From Microbispora sp. H13382 (lineage in GTDB: Bacteria; Actinomycetota; Actinomycetes; Streptosporangiales; Streptosporangiaceae), in the NCBI RefSeq assembly GCF_014161445.1, contig NZ_JABBXA010000016.1, forward strand, positions 1 to 64,000: a DNA stretch of 64,000 nt, read 5' to 3'. This document shows, piece by piece, positions 43,472 through 53,166 of this stretch (the stretch's first letter is position 1; every line of letters begins with the position of its first letter). Made by a program: the position numbers and the translations under genes. Under the pieces are notes generated by a model, which searched no databases, was not told where the DNA came from, and saw only the letters and a program-made list of their open reading frames with translations.

Positions 43472-44437
43472 ATGACCCCGGCACGCCCCGGCCTGGACCC
43501 CGGACTGCGTGAGCTGCTGGCCGGCATGCCTCTCATGTCCCAGCTCGACCAGGAAGTGCTCGCGCAACTGCGCCGGCTCCCGTCGACACCAGTCGAGCCC
43601 CTCCTCGCACACCGGCAGGTCGACCGGCACGAGGTCATCGTGCCCGCCGCGGACGGCACCCCCATCCCCATGTCGATCTTCAAGCCCGCGGACGCCGTCG
43701 CCGCGCCCTGCGTCTACTGGATGCACAGGGGCGGAATGGTCATGGGCGACCGCTTCTCGCAGATCGACATCCCGCTTGAGTGGCTCGACCGGTTCGGCGC
43801 GGTCGTGGTCTCCGTGGAGTATCGGCTCGCACCGGAGGCCACCGGGACCGCCCTGGTCGACGACTGCTACCAGGGCCTGCTCTGGATCGCCGAGCACTGC
43901 GCCGAACTGGGCATCGATCCCGCCAGGATCGTCGTCGCGGGCGCCAGTGCGGGCGGCGGCCTCGCCGCCGGCGTCACGTTGCTGGCCCGAGACCGCGGCG
44001 CCCCGCCGATCGCCGCGCAGATGCTGATCTGCCCGATGCTCGACCACCGCAACACCAGCACGTCGAGCCGCCAGTTCTCGGGCGGCCCCGGCGTCTGGAC
44101 CCGCGAGATGAACGGGTTCGGATGGCGCTGCGTCCTCGGCGACCTCACCGGCGACGAGGTGCCCCCGTACGTCTCGCCCGCGCTGGCGGACGACCTGTCG
44201 GGCCTGCCGGCCACCTACATCGACACCGGCTCCGCCGAGGTCTTCCGCGACGAGGACGCCGACTGCGCCACCCGCATCTGGGCGGCCGGCGGCCAGGCGG
44301 AGCTGCACGTCTGGGCGGGCGGCTGCCACGGATTCGACGCCCTGTATCCGCAGGCGCGGATCTCGGCCACGGCTCGCCGGACGCGCACCGACTGGCTCGC
44401 CCGAGTGCTGCGCCCGGATTTCACGAACGGGAGCTAG
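43472..44437 (+). CDS. HSL-family alpha/beta hydrolase (esterase)
   Basis: This 321-residue enzyme is of the hormone-sensitive-lipase type. The nucleophile is S159 in GASAGGGLA. The acid is probably E255 (SAEVFRDED), taking the place of the more usual Asp. The base is H286 (GGCHGFDAL). The oxyanion motif HGGG is HRGG here (residues 85-88), an uncommon variant. The ATG at 43472 lies after GAAAGGCAGTGACC and matches the usual N-terminus length. Its stop codon overlaps the converging permease gene by 4 bp (CTAG). Substrate unknown. Confidence 0.9.
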   Translation: MTPARPGLDPGLRELLAGMPLMSQLDQEVLAQLRRLPSTPVEPLLAHRQVDRHEVIVPAADGTPIPMSIFKPADAVAAPCVYWMHRGGMVMGDRFSQIDIPLEWLDRFGAVVVSVEYRLAPEATGTALVDDCYQGLLWIAEHCAELGIDPARIVVAGASAGGGLAAGVTLLARDRGAPPIAAQMLICPMLDHRNTSTSSRQFSGGPGVWTREMNGFGWRCVLGDLTGDEVPPYVSPALADDLSGLPATYIDTGSAEVFRDEDADCATRIWAAGGQAELHVWAGGCHGFDALYPQARISATARRTRTDWLARVLRPDFTNGS

Positions 44438-45150
44438 TCGTCGCCGGTGAGGGACAGGGAGCGCAGGCGCTGGCCGGTCCAGACGACGGCGCCGACCGTG
44501 ACGAGGACCACCGCCGGTACGGCGAAGCCGAGTGTGACCTCGCTGGAGAAGAACGGCGAGGAGGAGATCTGGTCGGCGAGCGACTGGGCCCACTGCTGGA
44601 TGGAGAACTTCCGCGCGCCGGGCACGTAGCCGCCGACCACGCCCTCCCACAGGAGGGCGTAGATGACGCCGACCGCGACCGCGTGGCGGGTGAGCACACC
44701 CAGCAGCAGGAACACCGCGGCGTACGCGATGCCGCCGAACAGCGCCCCGAGGGTGAAGCCGGTCGCGACGCCCGACTCCGAGCCGGTCAGGAGATAGGCG
44801 GCGGCGAAGGTCGAGACGGCCGCGAACACCGCGACGAGGGAGGCGGCGACCACGAACTTCGTCACCGCGATCACCGGCCGGGAGATCGGCTTGGACAGCA
44901 GGTGGATGATCGTGCCGTCCTCGATCTCCGGGGCGATCACGCCCGTCCCGGCGATCAGCCCGAGGAGCGGCAGCATCGTGCCGATCGCGAAGCTCTTCAT
45001 CAGGGTCACGGCGGTCTGCTCGTCGTGGCCATTGATCAGTCTCAGCAGCGCGGCGAGCGCGACCAGCGCGACCGGCAGCAGGATCAGCAGCCAGATCCGC
45101 TTGCGTCCGAGCATGGCCCGGTAGGTGATGTCCGCCACCACCGTGTTCAT
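44434..45150 (-). CDS. ABC-2 type transporter permease (second pair)
   Basis: This 238-residue membrane protein shows about six hydrophobic segments (for example WLLILLPVALVALAALL and AVFLLLGVLTRHAVAVGVIY). Between the second and third it has the ABC-2 signature region IAPEIEDGTIIHLLSKPISR. It pairs with the ATPase at 45147-46100, whose stop overlaps its start as ATGA. Direction of transport is presumably export. The substrate is not apparent. Confidence 0.85.
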   Translation of the reverse strand: MNTVVADITYRAMLGRKRIWLLILLPVALVALAALLRLINGHDEQTAVTLMKSFAIGTMLPLLGLIAGTGVIAPEIEDGTIIHLLSKPISRPVIAVTKFVVAASLVAVFAAVSTFAAAYLLTGSESGVATGFTLGALFGGIAYAAVFLLLGVLTRHAVAVGVIYALLWEGVVGGYVPGARKFSIQQWAQSLADQISSSPFFSSEVTLGFAVPAVVLVTVGAVVWTGQRLRSLSLTGDD

Positions 45151-46100
45151 CGCGCGCCTCCGGAGATCAGATAGGAGAAGACGCTTTCCAGGTCCTCGTC
45201 GGTGGGGGAGACCTGCCACAGACGCACGCCGAGGTCGCGCGCGATCCGGGGCAGGAGCGCGGTGAAGCGCGCATGGTCGGTCACCTGCACCTCGACGCCC
45301 TGCTCGGCCAGGGTGACCGCACTGGAGGCGGGGTCGGAGATGAGGGCGGCGGCCAGGCGCCGGTCGTCGCTCGACCTGACCCGGAACAGGTGCGGCCGGT
45401 CGGCCATGCGCCGCCGGATCTCGCGGTAGTCCCCGGACGCCGCGTGCCGCCCGGCGACCAGGACCTCGATGTGGTGGGCCACCCGCTCGACCTCTTCGAG
45501 GATGTGCGAGCTGAACAGGATGGTCCGGCCGTCCTCGCCCATGCGGCGGACGAGGTCCATGAGGTGGAGCCGCTGCCGGGGGTCCATGCCGTTGAACGGC
45601 TCGTCCAGGAGCAGCACCTGGGGGTCGTGGACGAGGGCGGCGGCGACCTTCACACGCTGCCGCATGCCCTTCGAGTACGTCTCGATGCGACGGCCGGAGG
45701 CGTCCGTCATCTCCACCAGGTCGAGGGCCCTGCGGGCCGCGTCGGCGGGCGAGGGCAGACCGTGCAGCCGGGCGGACGAGAGCACGAACTGCCATCCGGT
45801 GAGGAAGCCGTACACGGCCTCCTTCTCGGGGACCAGGCCGATCTGCCGGTAGATCTCGTGGTTGTGCCAGATCTGCCGGCCGTCGAGGGTCGCCGTGCCG
45901 CTGGACGGCGCGAGGAACCCGGCCATCATGTGCAGCAACGTCGACTTACCCGCGCCGTTCGGCCCGAGCAGGCCGGTGACGCCGGGCCCGATCGTCATCG
46001 TGACGTCGTTGACCGCGACGACGTTGCCGTACCAGCGGGACACCTGGGCGAGTTCGAGTACGCCCTGCCGGGTGGCCACGGGAGAGCTTGTGGTGGTCAC
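45147..46100 (-). CDS. ABC transporter ATPase (second pair)
   Basis: This 317-residue ATPase has Walker A GPNGAGKST, the Q-loop region GLVPEKEAVYGFLTG, signature YSKGMRQRVKVAAAL, Walker B VLLLDEPFNGMDP and the switch histidine in FSSHILEEVERV. A C-terminal extension of about 90 residues precedes the end (SPTDEDLESVFSYLISGGAR). The GTG at 46100 overlaps the upstream permease stop (GTGA), and the ATG of the next permease overlaps its stop. The set is translated as a chain. Confidence 0.92.
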   Translation of the reverse strand: MTTTSSPVATRQGVLELAQVSRWYGNVVAVNDVTMTIGPGVTGLLGPNGAGKSTLLHMMAGFLAPSSGTATLDGRQIWHNHEIYRQIGLVPEKEAVYGFLTGWQFVLSSARLHGLPSPADAARRALDLVEMTDASGRRIETYSKGMRQRVKVAAALVHDPQVLLLDEPFNGMDPRQRLHLMDLVRRMGEDGRTILFSSHILEEVERVAHHIEVLVAGRHAASGDYREIRRRMADRPHLFRVRSSDDRRLAAALISDPASSAVTLAEQGVEVQVTDHARFTALLPRIARDLGVRLWQVSPTDEDLESVFSYLISGGAR

Positions 46101-46963
46101 GACGCCGCCTTCCGGTAACGGAGGAGTACGCCCGTCACGGCCAGGGCGATCACGGCCAGCAGGATCGCGCACGACGCGATGCCCGACGGATAGCCCTCGC
46201 CGGTGGCCGGTGCGGTGCCGAACAGCGCCGACTGGACGCTGTCGACGAGGAAGAACGGGTTGAGGAGCAGCGCCCACGGCGCGACGGAGTCGCGGCCGGA
46301 CACCGACAGCACGGCGAAGAAGGTGGTGGAGACGGCTGCGGTGAACATGAAGAACGCGATCACCACCGCGACGCCGAGCCCGCGGCGCGGGGTGAACGAC
46401 GCCAGGGCGATGCTCACGGTGGACAGCAGCAGCGCGAAGAGCACGGCGCCGCCCAGCGCGCCCAGGTAGTCGCCGGTGTGCGGCGGTCCGGGCAGGTCCA
46501 CCAGCAGTTCGCCGACGAACTGGATGGTGAGCGGCACGGCCAGCAGGCCGAACAGCGCGATCGCCAGCGCGGTCAGCTTCGCCAGGACGTAGTCGGTGAC
46601 GGTCAGCGGGCGGGACAGGTACAGCGGCAGCACGCGGAAGCGCAGATCCGGCGCGACCAGGTACGGCGACTGCGCGGCGAGGAAGACCGCGATCACCGCC
46701 TGCATGAAGATCGCGTATCCCGGATAGGGCATGACGTACTGCTTGGCGAGCGCCATCACGCCGATCGACACGACCGTCGGCATCAGCATGATCGCGACCA
46801 GCAGCAGCGGCATGATCTTGGCGCGGGTCGTGCGGCCGAGCCCGAACACGCCGCGCAGGCTCTGCACGCCGAGGGCGAGCGTCGCCCGGCCGCGCCCCAG
46901 CCGTACGCCGTCGTAGTGGCGGTATCCGATGTCGTGGATGACCGCGGTCGGCTCTGTCGTCAT
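46097..46963 (-). CDS. ABC transporter permease (first pair)
   Basis: This 288-residue permease begins TTEPTAVIHDIGYRHYDGVR, a cytoplasmic lead, and has about six hydrophobic segments including IMPLLLVAIMLMPTVVSIGV and FVVAVVIAFFMFTAAVSTTF-like stretches. The motif APDLRFRVLPLYLSRPLTVT is the ABC-2 coupling region. Its start overlaps the stop of the ATPase at 46960-47886 as ATGA. Substrate unknown. Confidence 0.85.
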   Translation of the reverse strand: MTTEPTAVIHDIGYRHYDGVRLGRGRATLALGVQSLRGVFGLGRTTRAKIMPLLLVAIMLMPTVVSIGVMALAKQYVMPYPGYAIFMQAVIAVFLAAQSPYLVAPDLRFRVLPLYLSRPLTVTDYVLAKLTALAIALFGLLAVPLTIQFVGELLVDLPGPPHTGDYLGALGGAVLFALLLSTVSIALASFTPRRGLGVAVVIAFFMFTAAVSTTFFAVLSVSGRDSVAPWALLLNPFFLVDSVQSALFGTAPATGEGYPSGIASCAILLAVIALAVTGVLLRYRKAAS

Positions 46964-47886
46964 GCCACCGGCTCCTTGAAGACGTCCTCGATGCGGCCCC
47001 GGCGCTGTTCCAGCCGCAGGAGGCTGAGGCCGAGGTCGCAGACGGCGTCGCGTACGGCGTCGTAGGTGCGGCCGGGGTCGTCCGCGGCCACCTGGACCGT
47101 CAGCAGCCTGCCCTGCGCCGCGACCGTCTCGCCGCCGGCGGTGAGGCGTTCGGCCAGCCGCTGCTGCCCCTCCTCGACCTCCACCGCGATGGTCTGCTCG
47201 GCCCGGGTGAACTCCCGGATCGCCGACGAGCGCAGCAGCCGCCCGCCGTCGATGACGATGACGTGGTCGCACACCCGCTCCAGCTCGCCGAGAAGGTGGG
47301 AGGTGACCAGCACGTTGATGCCGAACTCGGTGCCGATGCGCCGGATCAGCGCGAGCATCTCGTCGCGGCCCTGCGGATCGAGCCCGTTGGTGGGTTCGTC
47401 CAGGAAGACCAGCTTCGGGTCGTGGACGAGGGCTTGGGCGAGTTTGACCCGCTGCCGCATGCCCGTGGAGTAGCTGCCCATCGGGCGGTAGCGCTCCTCG
47501 TCCAGCCCGACGTGGCGCAGGGTGTCGGCGGCACGCTCACGGGCGGCCGTGCGCGGCAGCCCGGACATCTGGGCCATGTGCACCACGAACTCGGTGGCGG
47601 ACATGTCCGGGGGCAGGCAGTCGTGTTCGGGCATGTAGCCGACGGCCCGCCGGATCTCGAAGCCCTGCGTGGCCGTGTCGAGGCCGAGCACCGAGGCACT
47701 CCCCGAGTTCGGGGAGAGCAGGCCGAGCAGAATCTTGATCAGCGTCGACTTGCCCGCGCCGTTGGCGCCCACCAGGCCGGTCACGCCGGTGCCGCCCGCG
47801 ACCGTGAGGTCGTCGAGCGCCGTGACGCGGGGGAAGCGCTTGGTCAGCCCCTCGGTCGCGAAGCATGGGGTCGCGCTCGCAGTCAT
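46960..47886 (-). CDS. ABC transporter ATPase (first pair)
   Basis: This 308-residue ATPase has Walker A GANGAGKST, the Q-loop near PEHDCLPPD, signature YSTGMRQRVKLAQALV, Walker B LVFLDEPTNGLDP and the switch histidine in VTSHLLGELERV. It ends RIEDVFKEPVA, a typical drug- or bacteriocin-export ATPase tail. It is first in the four-gene exporter chain and starts 77 nt after the DUF389 gene on the same strand. Confidence 0.92.
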   Translation of the reverse strand: MTASATPCFATEGLTKRFPRVTALDDLTVAGGTGVTGLVGANGAGKSTLIKILLGLLSPNSGSASVLGLDTATQGFEIRRAVGYMPEHDCLPPDMSATEFVVHMAQMSGLPRTAARERAADTLRHVGLDEERYRPMGSYSTGMRQRVKLAQALVHDPKLVFLDEPTNGLDPQGRDEMLALIRRIGTEFGINVLVTSHLLGELERVCDHVIVIDGGRLLRSSAIREFTRAEQTIAVEVEEGQQRLAERLTAGGETVAAQGRLLTVQVAADDPGRTYDAVRDAVCDLGLSLLRLEQRRGRIEDVFKEPVA

Positions 47887-47962
47887 GATCCGACCCTACT
47901 GGGCAGGCGAGCGCCGGACCTCCGCCTGATGGAGGAACCCGTCTACGTCTCAGGTATGCCTG

Positions 47963-48898
47963 TCACGTCCGTCCCCCACCTCCGGCGTACCGGTTCCACA
48001 GGGAGCGCTGGAGGAACAGCGTCAGCGCGCCGGCGACGACCATGCCCGTGATGTTGACGAGGAGCTGCAGCGCCGAGCCGCCGACCTCGTCCCAGCGTGA
48101 GAGCGCCAGGGCAACGGCCATGTAGCCGGCCGCCGGGACGGTCGTGACGGAGATGAAGACGCCCACCAGCGCGGAGGACTTGCCCGCCGTGATCGACAGC
48201 ACGCCCGCGGCGCCGGCGAGCAGCGCCACGATGAACGACCACCGGTCGGGCGTCACGATGAAGCGCACCTCGTCGTGGTGCCGCAGGGTGTCGGGGGAGA
48301 TCCAGCCGAGGCCGCGCGCGACGAGGGCGCAGGCCAGGGTGACGGCGACCGCGGACGCGAAGCCGGTCGCGAGCGCGCGGGAGGCCGTCCCGACGAGTCG
48401 CCACCGGCGGCGCAGCAGGCCGAAGGAGACGGCGGCCACCGCGCCGAACTCCGGCCCGAGGACCATCGCGCCGACGATCAGGATCTGCGACGGGATCAGC
48501 ACGCCGATCGCGGCGATCTGCGTGGCGATGACGAGGAACGCCAGGAACGCCCAGGTGATGCGGCTGTCGAGGGCCACCCGCTGCTCGAATTGGTCCCACA
48601 CCACGGCGTCGTCGCCCTCTCCGGGGGCCTGCTCCTCCGCCTCGGCGGCGCCTCGGGAGATGGACAGCTCGATGTCCTCGGCCGTGATCGAGCCGTCCCG
48701 TTCCAGGCCGAGCGCCTTGAGCTCGTCGATGACCGCGTCGGCGGCCTCCCTGGCGACGTCGGCGAGCACGACGTCGCCCTCCGGCCGCCTCGCCGCCCCG
48801 CGGAGGAGCACGACGTTGGTGACGCCCGGCGTGCGGTCGAAGACCTCGACGACCTGGCCGGTCCGCTGGAACGGGGCGATGACCCGCAGATGCAGCAC
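47963..48898 (-). CDS. DUF389 membrane protein
   Basis: This 311-residue protein has a soluble N-terminal part ([20 protein letters not shown], about 110 residues). A membrane part of about six segments follows, including [20 protein letters not shown], the conserved [16 protein letters not shown] and [20 protein letters not shown]. This layout is that of DUF389 proteins, whose function is unknown. It begins 9 nt after coaA on the same strand, so it is probably cotranscribed with coaA. Confidence 0.88.
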   Translation of the reverse strand: MLHLRVIAPFQRTGQVVEVFDRTPGVTNVVLLRGAARRPEGDVVLADVAREAADAVIDELKALGLERDGSITAEDIELSISRGAAEAEEQAPGEGDDAVVWDQFEQRVALDSRITWAFLAFLVIATQIAAIGVLIPSQILIVGAMVLGPEFGAVAAVSFGLLRRRWRLVGTASRALATGFASAVAVTLACALVARGLGWISPDTLRHHDEVRFIVTPDRWSFIVALLAGAAGVLSITAGKSSALVGVFISVTTVPAAGYMAVALALSRWDEVGGSALQLLVNITGMVVAGALTLFLQRSLWNRYAGGGGRT

Positions 48899-48907
48899 GG
48901 CTGCATC

Positions 48908-49849
48908 CTAGGTTCGGCGCAGCCGTACCCCCCGGACGGAGTGGCCGGAGCCCTTGTGGAGGATCAGGCCGGCCCGGTGGCGGGTGGGGGCGATGTTCTC
49001 CACCAGGTTGCGCTCGTTGACGTCCCGCCAGACGTCCTCGGCGAACGCGGTCGCCTCCTCGTGCGACAGCTCCGCGATGTGCCGGAAGTAGGACTTCGGG
49101 TCGGAGAAGGCCGTACGGCGCAGCTTGTGGAAGCGCTCCACGTACCAGGTGCGGATGTCCTCCATGCGCGCGTCCACGTAGATGGAGAAGTCGAAGTAGT
49201 CGTAGACCGCCAGGGCGTCCGGCGGCGCGGGCTGCAGGACGTTGAGCCCCTCGACGATGAGGATGTCCGGCCGGTCCACCGTCTGCGCCGCGCCCGGCAC
49301 GATGTCGTACTCCAGATGGCTGTAGACCGGCGCCTCCACCGAGGGGCGGCCCGCCTTCACGTCGGCCACGAAGCTCACCAGCGCCCGCCGGTCGTAGCTC
49401 TCCGGGAAGCCCTTGCGGTGCATGATCCCGCGCTCTTCGAGGACCTTGTTGGGATACAGGAAGCTGTCGGTGGTGATCAGATCGACCCGTGGGTGCTCAG
49501 GCCAGCGGGCGAGCAGCGTGTGCAGCAGCCGCGCCGTGGTCGACTTGCCGACCGCGACGCTGCCCGCGATGCCCAGCACGTACGGCGGGGGCGCGTCCTG
49601 CTCGCCGAGGAACGCGCCGACGGCCGCGCCGCGCTGCCGCGAACCCGTGAAGTGCAGGTTCAGCAGCCGGGTGAGCGGCAGATAGATGTCGGTCACCTCG
49701 GACAGGTCGATCGGGTCATGGACGCCGCGAAGCTCCACCAACTCCGCCTCGGTGAGCGTGAGCGGTGTGTTCTTGCGCAGGTCAGCCCACTGCTCGCGGC
49801 TCAGCTCGACGTACGCGTCCCCATCTGCCACGACGGCAAGCGTAGCCAT
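48908..49849 (-). CDS. coaA: Pantothenate kinase (type I)
   Basis: This 313-residue enzyme catalyses the first step of coenzyme A synthesis, ATP + pantothenate to phosphopantothenate. The P-loop is [17 protein letters not shown] (about 93-109). [39 protein letters not shown] and [11 protein letters not shown] are conserved. The ATG at 49849 starts [20 protein letters not shown], the usual actinobacterial length. It is divergent from acpS. In other actinobacteria coaA commonly reads with glmM, so its reversed orientation here suggests a local rearrangement. Confidence 0.98.
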   Translation of the reverse strand: MATLAVVADGDAYVELSREQWADLRKNTPLTLTEAELVELRGVHDPIDLSEVTDIYLPLTRLLNLHFTGSRQRGAAVGAFLGEQDAPPPYVLGIAGSVAVGKSTTARLLHTLLARWPEHPRVDLITTDSFLYPNKVLEERGIMHRKGFPESYDRRALVSFVADVKAGRPSVEAPVYSHLEYDIVPGAAQTVDRPDILIVEGLNVLQPAPPDALAVYDYFDFSIYVDARMEDIRTWYVERFHKLRRTAFSDPKSYFRHIAELSHEEATAFAEDVWRDVNERNLVENIAPTRHRAGLILHKGSGHSVRGVRLRRT

Positions 49850-49954
49850 GGCTTCCCGGCGGCCCCACGCGGGGTGTGCACAGGCTGTGGACAAAAATCG
49901 ATGGATTACTTCGGCGCGCGACGGGGAAGGGTTAAAGGCCCGTACGCTGGCGGT

Positions 49955-50305
49955 GTGATCGTGGGCATCGGGGTGGACGTGGTCGAGGTGGCGCGCCTGG
50001 GCGCGGCGCTGGAGCGCACCCCCGGCCTGCGGCGCCGCCTGTTCACCGAGGCCGAGGCCGCGCTGGCGCTGGAGTCGCTGGCCGCACGCTTCGCCGCCAA
50101 GGAAGCCGTGGCCAAGGCCCTCGGGGTCCCGCCGGGGCTGCGGCACCTCGACGCGGAGGTCGTGCTCGGCGGGCGCGGCCGTCCCGAGCTGAGGATCACG
50201 GGCCGGGCGGCCGAGGTGGCCCGCGACCTCGGCGTACGCAGGTGGCACGTCTCCCTGTCCCACGACGGCGGGGTGGCGGTCGCCTACGTCGTCGCCGAGT
50301 CCTGA
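49955..50305 (+). CDS. acpS: Holo-[acyl-carrier-protein] synthase
   Basis: This 116-residue AcpS transfers 4'-phosphopantetheine from CoA to acyl carrier protein. The start [20 protein letters not shown] has the metal-binding Asp. The motif [19 protein letters not shown] carries the second ligand Glu. The GTG at 49955 is chosen because TACGCT (49943-49948) lies just 6 nt upstream, suggesting a leaderless message. Its place beside coaA (CoA supply) and alr is conserved in actinobacteria. Confidence 0.96.
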   Translation: MIVGIGVDVVEVARLGAALERTPGLRRRLFTEAEAALALESLAARFAAKEAVAKALGVPPGLRHLDAEVVLGGRGRPELRITGRAAEVARDLGVRRWHVSLSHDGGVAVAYVVAES

Positions 50306-50439
50306 GCAGGGTCCTGAGCCGAGTCCCGAGCCGATCCCGAGCGGCACGGCCCGATCCCGTGGAAACGGCGCCGTTCGTGCCCGCCGCCGTGGGCGTGCGG
50401 TGATCGCCTTCGCCGTCGCGGCAGGCTACCGTCGGACCC

Positions 50440-51942
50440 ATGCGGACCGCCTACACCTCCGAACAGATCCGCGCCGCCGAGCACGCGCTCATGGCGAGGC
50501 TCCCCGAGGGGACGCTGATGGACAGGGCCGCCGCCGGACTCGCCGCGGTCTGCGCGCACCTGCTCGCCGGCTCCCGCGGCCGGGTGTACGGCTCCCGCGT
50601 GGCGCTGCTCGTCGGCGGCGGCGACAACGGCGGGGACGCCCTGTACGCCGGCGCCCGGCTGGCGCGCAGGGGAGCGCGGGTGGAGGCCGTCCTCGCCGGT
50701 TCGCGCGCCCATCAGGGCGGTCTGGCCGCGCTGCGGGAGGCGGGCGGCCGGGCGCACCCGTACGACACCGCGCGGGCGCGCGAGCTGCTCGCCGGCGCCG
50801 ACCTCGTGATGGACGGCCTCGTCGGCATCGGGGGCGGCGGGGCGCTGCGGGAGCCGTACGGGACGCTCGCGGAGCTGACCGCCGGGGCCGCCGGCCTGGT
50901 CGTCGCGGTCGACGTGCCCAGCGGGGTGGACGCGAGCAGCGGACGGGTCGACGGAGCGGCCGTCCGCGCGCACATGACGGTGACGTTCGGCGCGTACAAG
51001 GCCGGTCTGCTCGTCGACCCGGGAGCCGCGCACGCGGGCGCGGTCGAGCTGGTGGACATCGGCCTCGGGCCCTTCCTGCCGGATCCCGAGGTGGCCGCGC
51101 TGACCGGCGACGACGTGGCCGACATGCTGCCCCGCCCCGGCGCGGAGAGCGACAAGTACCGGCGGGGCGTGGTGGGGATCGCCGCGGGCAGCGACAGGTA
51201 CACCGGGGCCGCCGTGCTCTCGGTCGGCGGCGCGGTGCGCGCCGGCGCGGGGTTGGTGCGCTTCGCGAGTTCGGCGGAGCCGGTTCGGCTGGTCAGGGCC
51301 CGGTGGCCGGAGGCCGTCACGACCGTGCTCGACCCGTCGCTGGTGCTGAAGAGCTCGCTGGACGAGGTCGGGCGCGTGCAGGCGTGGGTGCTCGGCCCCG
51401 GCCTCGGGACCGGCCCGGAGGCGCACGCGGTGGCCCGAGCCGTGCTGTCCACCGGCGTGCCGGTGCTGGTGGACGCCGACGGGCTGACGCTCCTCGCCAA
51501 GGACCGCACGCTGCTGCGCCGGGCCGCCCCCACCGTGCTCACGCCGCACGCGGGGGAGCTGTCGCGGCTGCTCGGCGTGCCGCGCGAGCGCGTCGAGGCC
51601 GGGCGGCTCGAACACGTACGGCGGGCCGCCGCGGAACTGGGCGCGACGGTGCTGCTCAAGGGCTCGACCACGCTCGTCGCCGAGGAACACCGGCCGGTGC
51701 GGGTCAACACGACGGGGACGCCCTGGCTGGCCACGGGCGGCACCGGCGACGTCCTGTCGGGCATCGCCGGCGCCCTGCTCGCCGCCGGGATGACGGGCTA
51801 CGACGCGGCCTCGTGCGCGGCGTACGTCCACGGGCTGGCGGCGCGGATCGCCGCCGGGGGCGGCGCCACGGGAGGCGGGCAGGCGCCGATCGCCGCCCTC
51901 GACGTCGCCCAGACGCTCCCCGAGGCCCTTCGTATGCTCTGA
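50440..51942 (+). CDS. nnr: Bifunctional NAD(P)HX epimerase/dehydratase
   Basis: This 500-residue protein repairs hydrated NADH and NADPH. The N-terminal YjeF_N epimerase domain (about 1-215) shows GGGDNGGDALYAGARLA. The C-terminal ATP/ADP-dependent dehydratase (about 225-500, ribokinase-like) shows GPGLGTGPEAHAVAR, LTPHAGELSRLLGV and TGGTGDVLSGIAGALLAAGM. The gene runs between acpS and alr, the usual actinobacterial order. Confidence 0.96.
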   Translation: MRTAYTSEQIRAAEHALMARLPEGTLMDRAAAGLAAVCAHLLAGSRGRVYGSRVALLVGGGDNGGDALYAGARLARRGARVEAVLAGSRAHQGGLAALREAGGRAHPYDTARARELLAGADLVMDGLVGIGGGGALREPYGTLAELTAGAAGLVVAVDVPSGVDASSGRVDGAAVRAHMTVTFGAYKAGLLVDPGAAHAGAVELVDIGLGPFLPDPEVAALTGDDVADMLPRPGAESDKYRRGVVGIAAGSDRYTGAAVLSVGGAVRAGAGLVRFASSAEPVRLVRARWPEAVTTVLDPSLVLKSSLDEVGRVQAWVLGPGLGTGPEAHAVARAVLSTGVPVLVDADGLTLLAKDRTLLRRAAPTVLTPHAGELSRLLGVPRERVEAGRLEHVRRAAAELGATVLLKGSTTLVAEEHRPVRVNTTGTPWLATGGTGDVLSGIAGALLAAGMTGYDAASCAAYVHGLAARIAAGGGATGGGQAPIAALDVAQTLPEALRML

Positions 51943-51996
51943 CGTGCGGCGTCAGGATGGGCGCATCCACCCGGGTCCACCTGACACACTGGGAAA

Positions 51997-53142
51997 ATGA
52001 GCTTCTCGACGGTGCACTCCGCCACCCCGGCCGAGGCACGCGTGGACCTGTCCGCCATCCGGCACAACGTCCGGCTGCTCGCCGAGCAGGCCTCCGGCGC
52101 CGATCTCATGGCGGTCGTCAAGGCCGACGCGTACGGTCACGGCGCGCTGCCCGTGGCGCAGGCATGCCTGGAGGCGGGCGCGACCCGTCTCGGCACGGCC
52201 TTCGTCCGCGAGGCGCTTGCGCTGCGCGAGGCGGGTGTCACCGCGCCGATCCTGTCGTGGCTCATCACGCCGGGAGAGCCGCTGGACGCCGCGTTGCTCG
52301 CGGACGTCGAACTGTCCGCCGGCGCGACGTGGGTCGTCGACGACATCGTCGCGGCCGCCCGGCGCACCGGTCGTACGGCCCGGGTGCACCTGAAGGCCGA
52401 CACCGGCAACTCCCGGGGCGGCGCCACCGTCGCCGACTGGCCGTCGCTGGTCGAGCACGCGCTCGCCGCGCGGGCGACCGGGGCGATCGAGATCGCCGGC
52501 CTGTGGTCGCACCTCGCGTGCGCCGACATCCCGGGCCATCCGTCCATCGCGCGCCAGCTCGCGACGTTCGAGGAGGCGGTCGCCGTCGCCGGCAAGGCCG
52601 GTGTGCCGGACGACGCGGCCCGCCACATCGCCAACTCCGCCGCCGCCCTCACGCTGCCGCAGGCGAGGTACGACATGGTGCGCCCGGGCATCGCGGTCTA
52701 CGGTTTGAGCCCGGTCCCCGAGCTCGGCGACTTCGGGCTGCGCCCCGCCATGACGCTGACGGCCCGGCTCGCGCACGTCAAGCGGGTCCCCCCCGGCTCC
52801 GGTGTGTCGTACGGGCACCTGTACGTCACCGAGCGGGAGACCACGCTTGGCCTCGTCCCTCTCGGGTATGCGGACGGCATCGCGCGAAACGCGACCAACC
52901 AGGCTGAGGTGCTGGCGGCGGGGAGCCGGCGGCGGATCGCCGGCCGGGTGTGCATGGACCAGTTCGTCATCGACCTCGGTGACGATCCGGCGGAATCGGG
53001 GGACGAGGTGATCCTTTTCGGACCCGGGGACCACGGTGAGCCGACCTGTCAGGATTGGGCGGATTCCCTGGGCACGATTAACTATGAGATCGTGACGAGG
53101 ATCGGATCCCGCGTGCCTCGCGTCCACCTGGACGAACGCTGA
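51997..53142 (+). CDS. alr: Alanine racemase
   Basis: This 381-residue PLP enzyme makes D-alanine for peptidoglycan. PLP lysine is K42 in VVKADAYGHGA, and the catalytic tyrosine on the other face is in GVSYGHLYVTERE (about residue 268). The C-terminal beta domain includes GRVCMDQFVIDLGD. The ATG at 51997 gives MSFSTVHSATPAEARVDLSA. It sits between nnr and a hydrolase that starts 24 nt later. Confidence 0.98.
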   Translation: MSFSTVHSATPAEARVDLSAIRHNVRLLAEQASGADLMAVVKADAYGHGALPVAQACLEAGATRLGTAFVREALALREAGVTAPILSWLITPGEPLDAALLADVELSAGATWVVDDIVAAARRTGRTARVHLKADTGNSRGGATVADWPSLVEHALAARATGAIEIAGLWSHLACADIPGHPSIARQLATFEEAVAVAGKAGVPDDAARHIANSAAALTLPQARYDMVRPGIAVYGLSPVPELGDFGLRPAMTLTARLAHVKRVPPGSGVSYGHLYVTERETTLGLVPLGYADGIARNATNQAEVLAAGSRRRIAGRVCMDQFVIDLGDDPAESGDEVILFGPGDHGEPTCQDWADSLGTINYEIVTRIGSRVPRVHLDER

Positions 53143-53166
53143 GCCGCGGCTGCGAGGAGGGCAGGC

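Noticed and set aside
37751-44437. A horizontally acquired genomic island
   Set aside because: No flanking direct repeats, integrase or clear base-composition break; the accessory genes have the same high-GC codon use as the backbone, so only a local insertion or rearrangement can be proposed.
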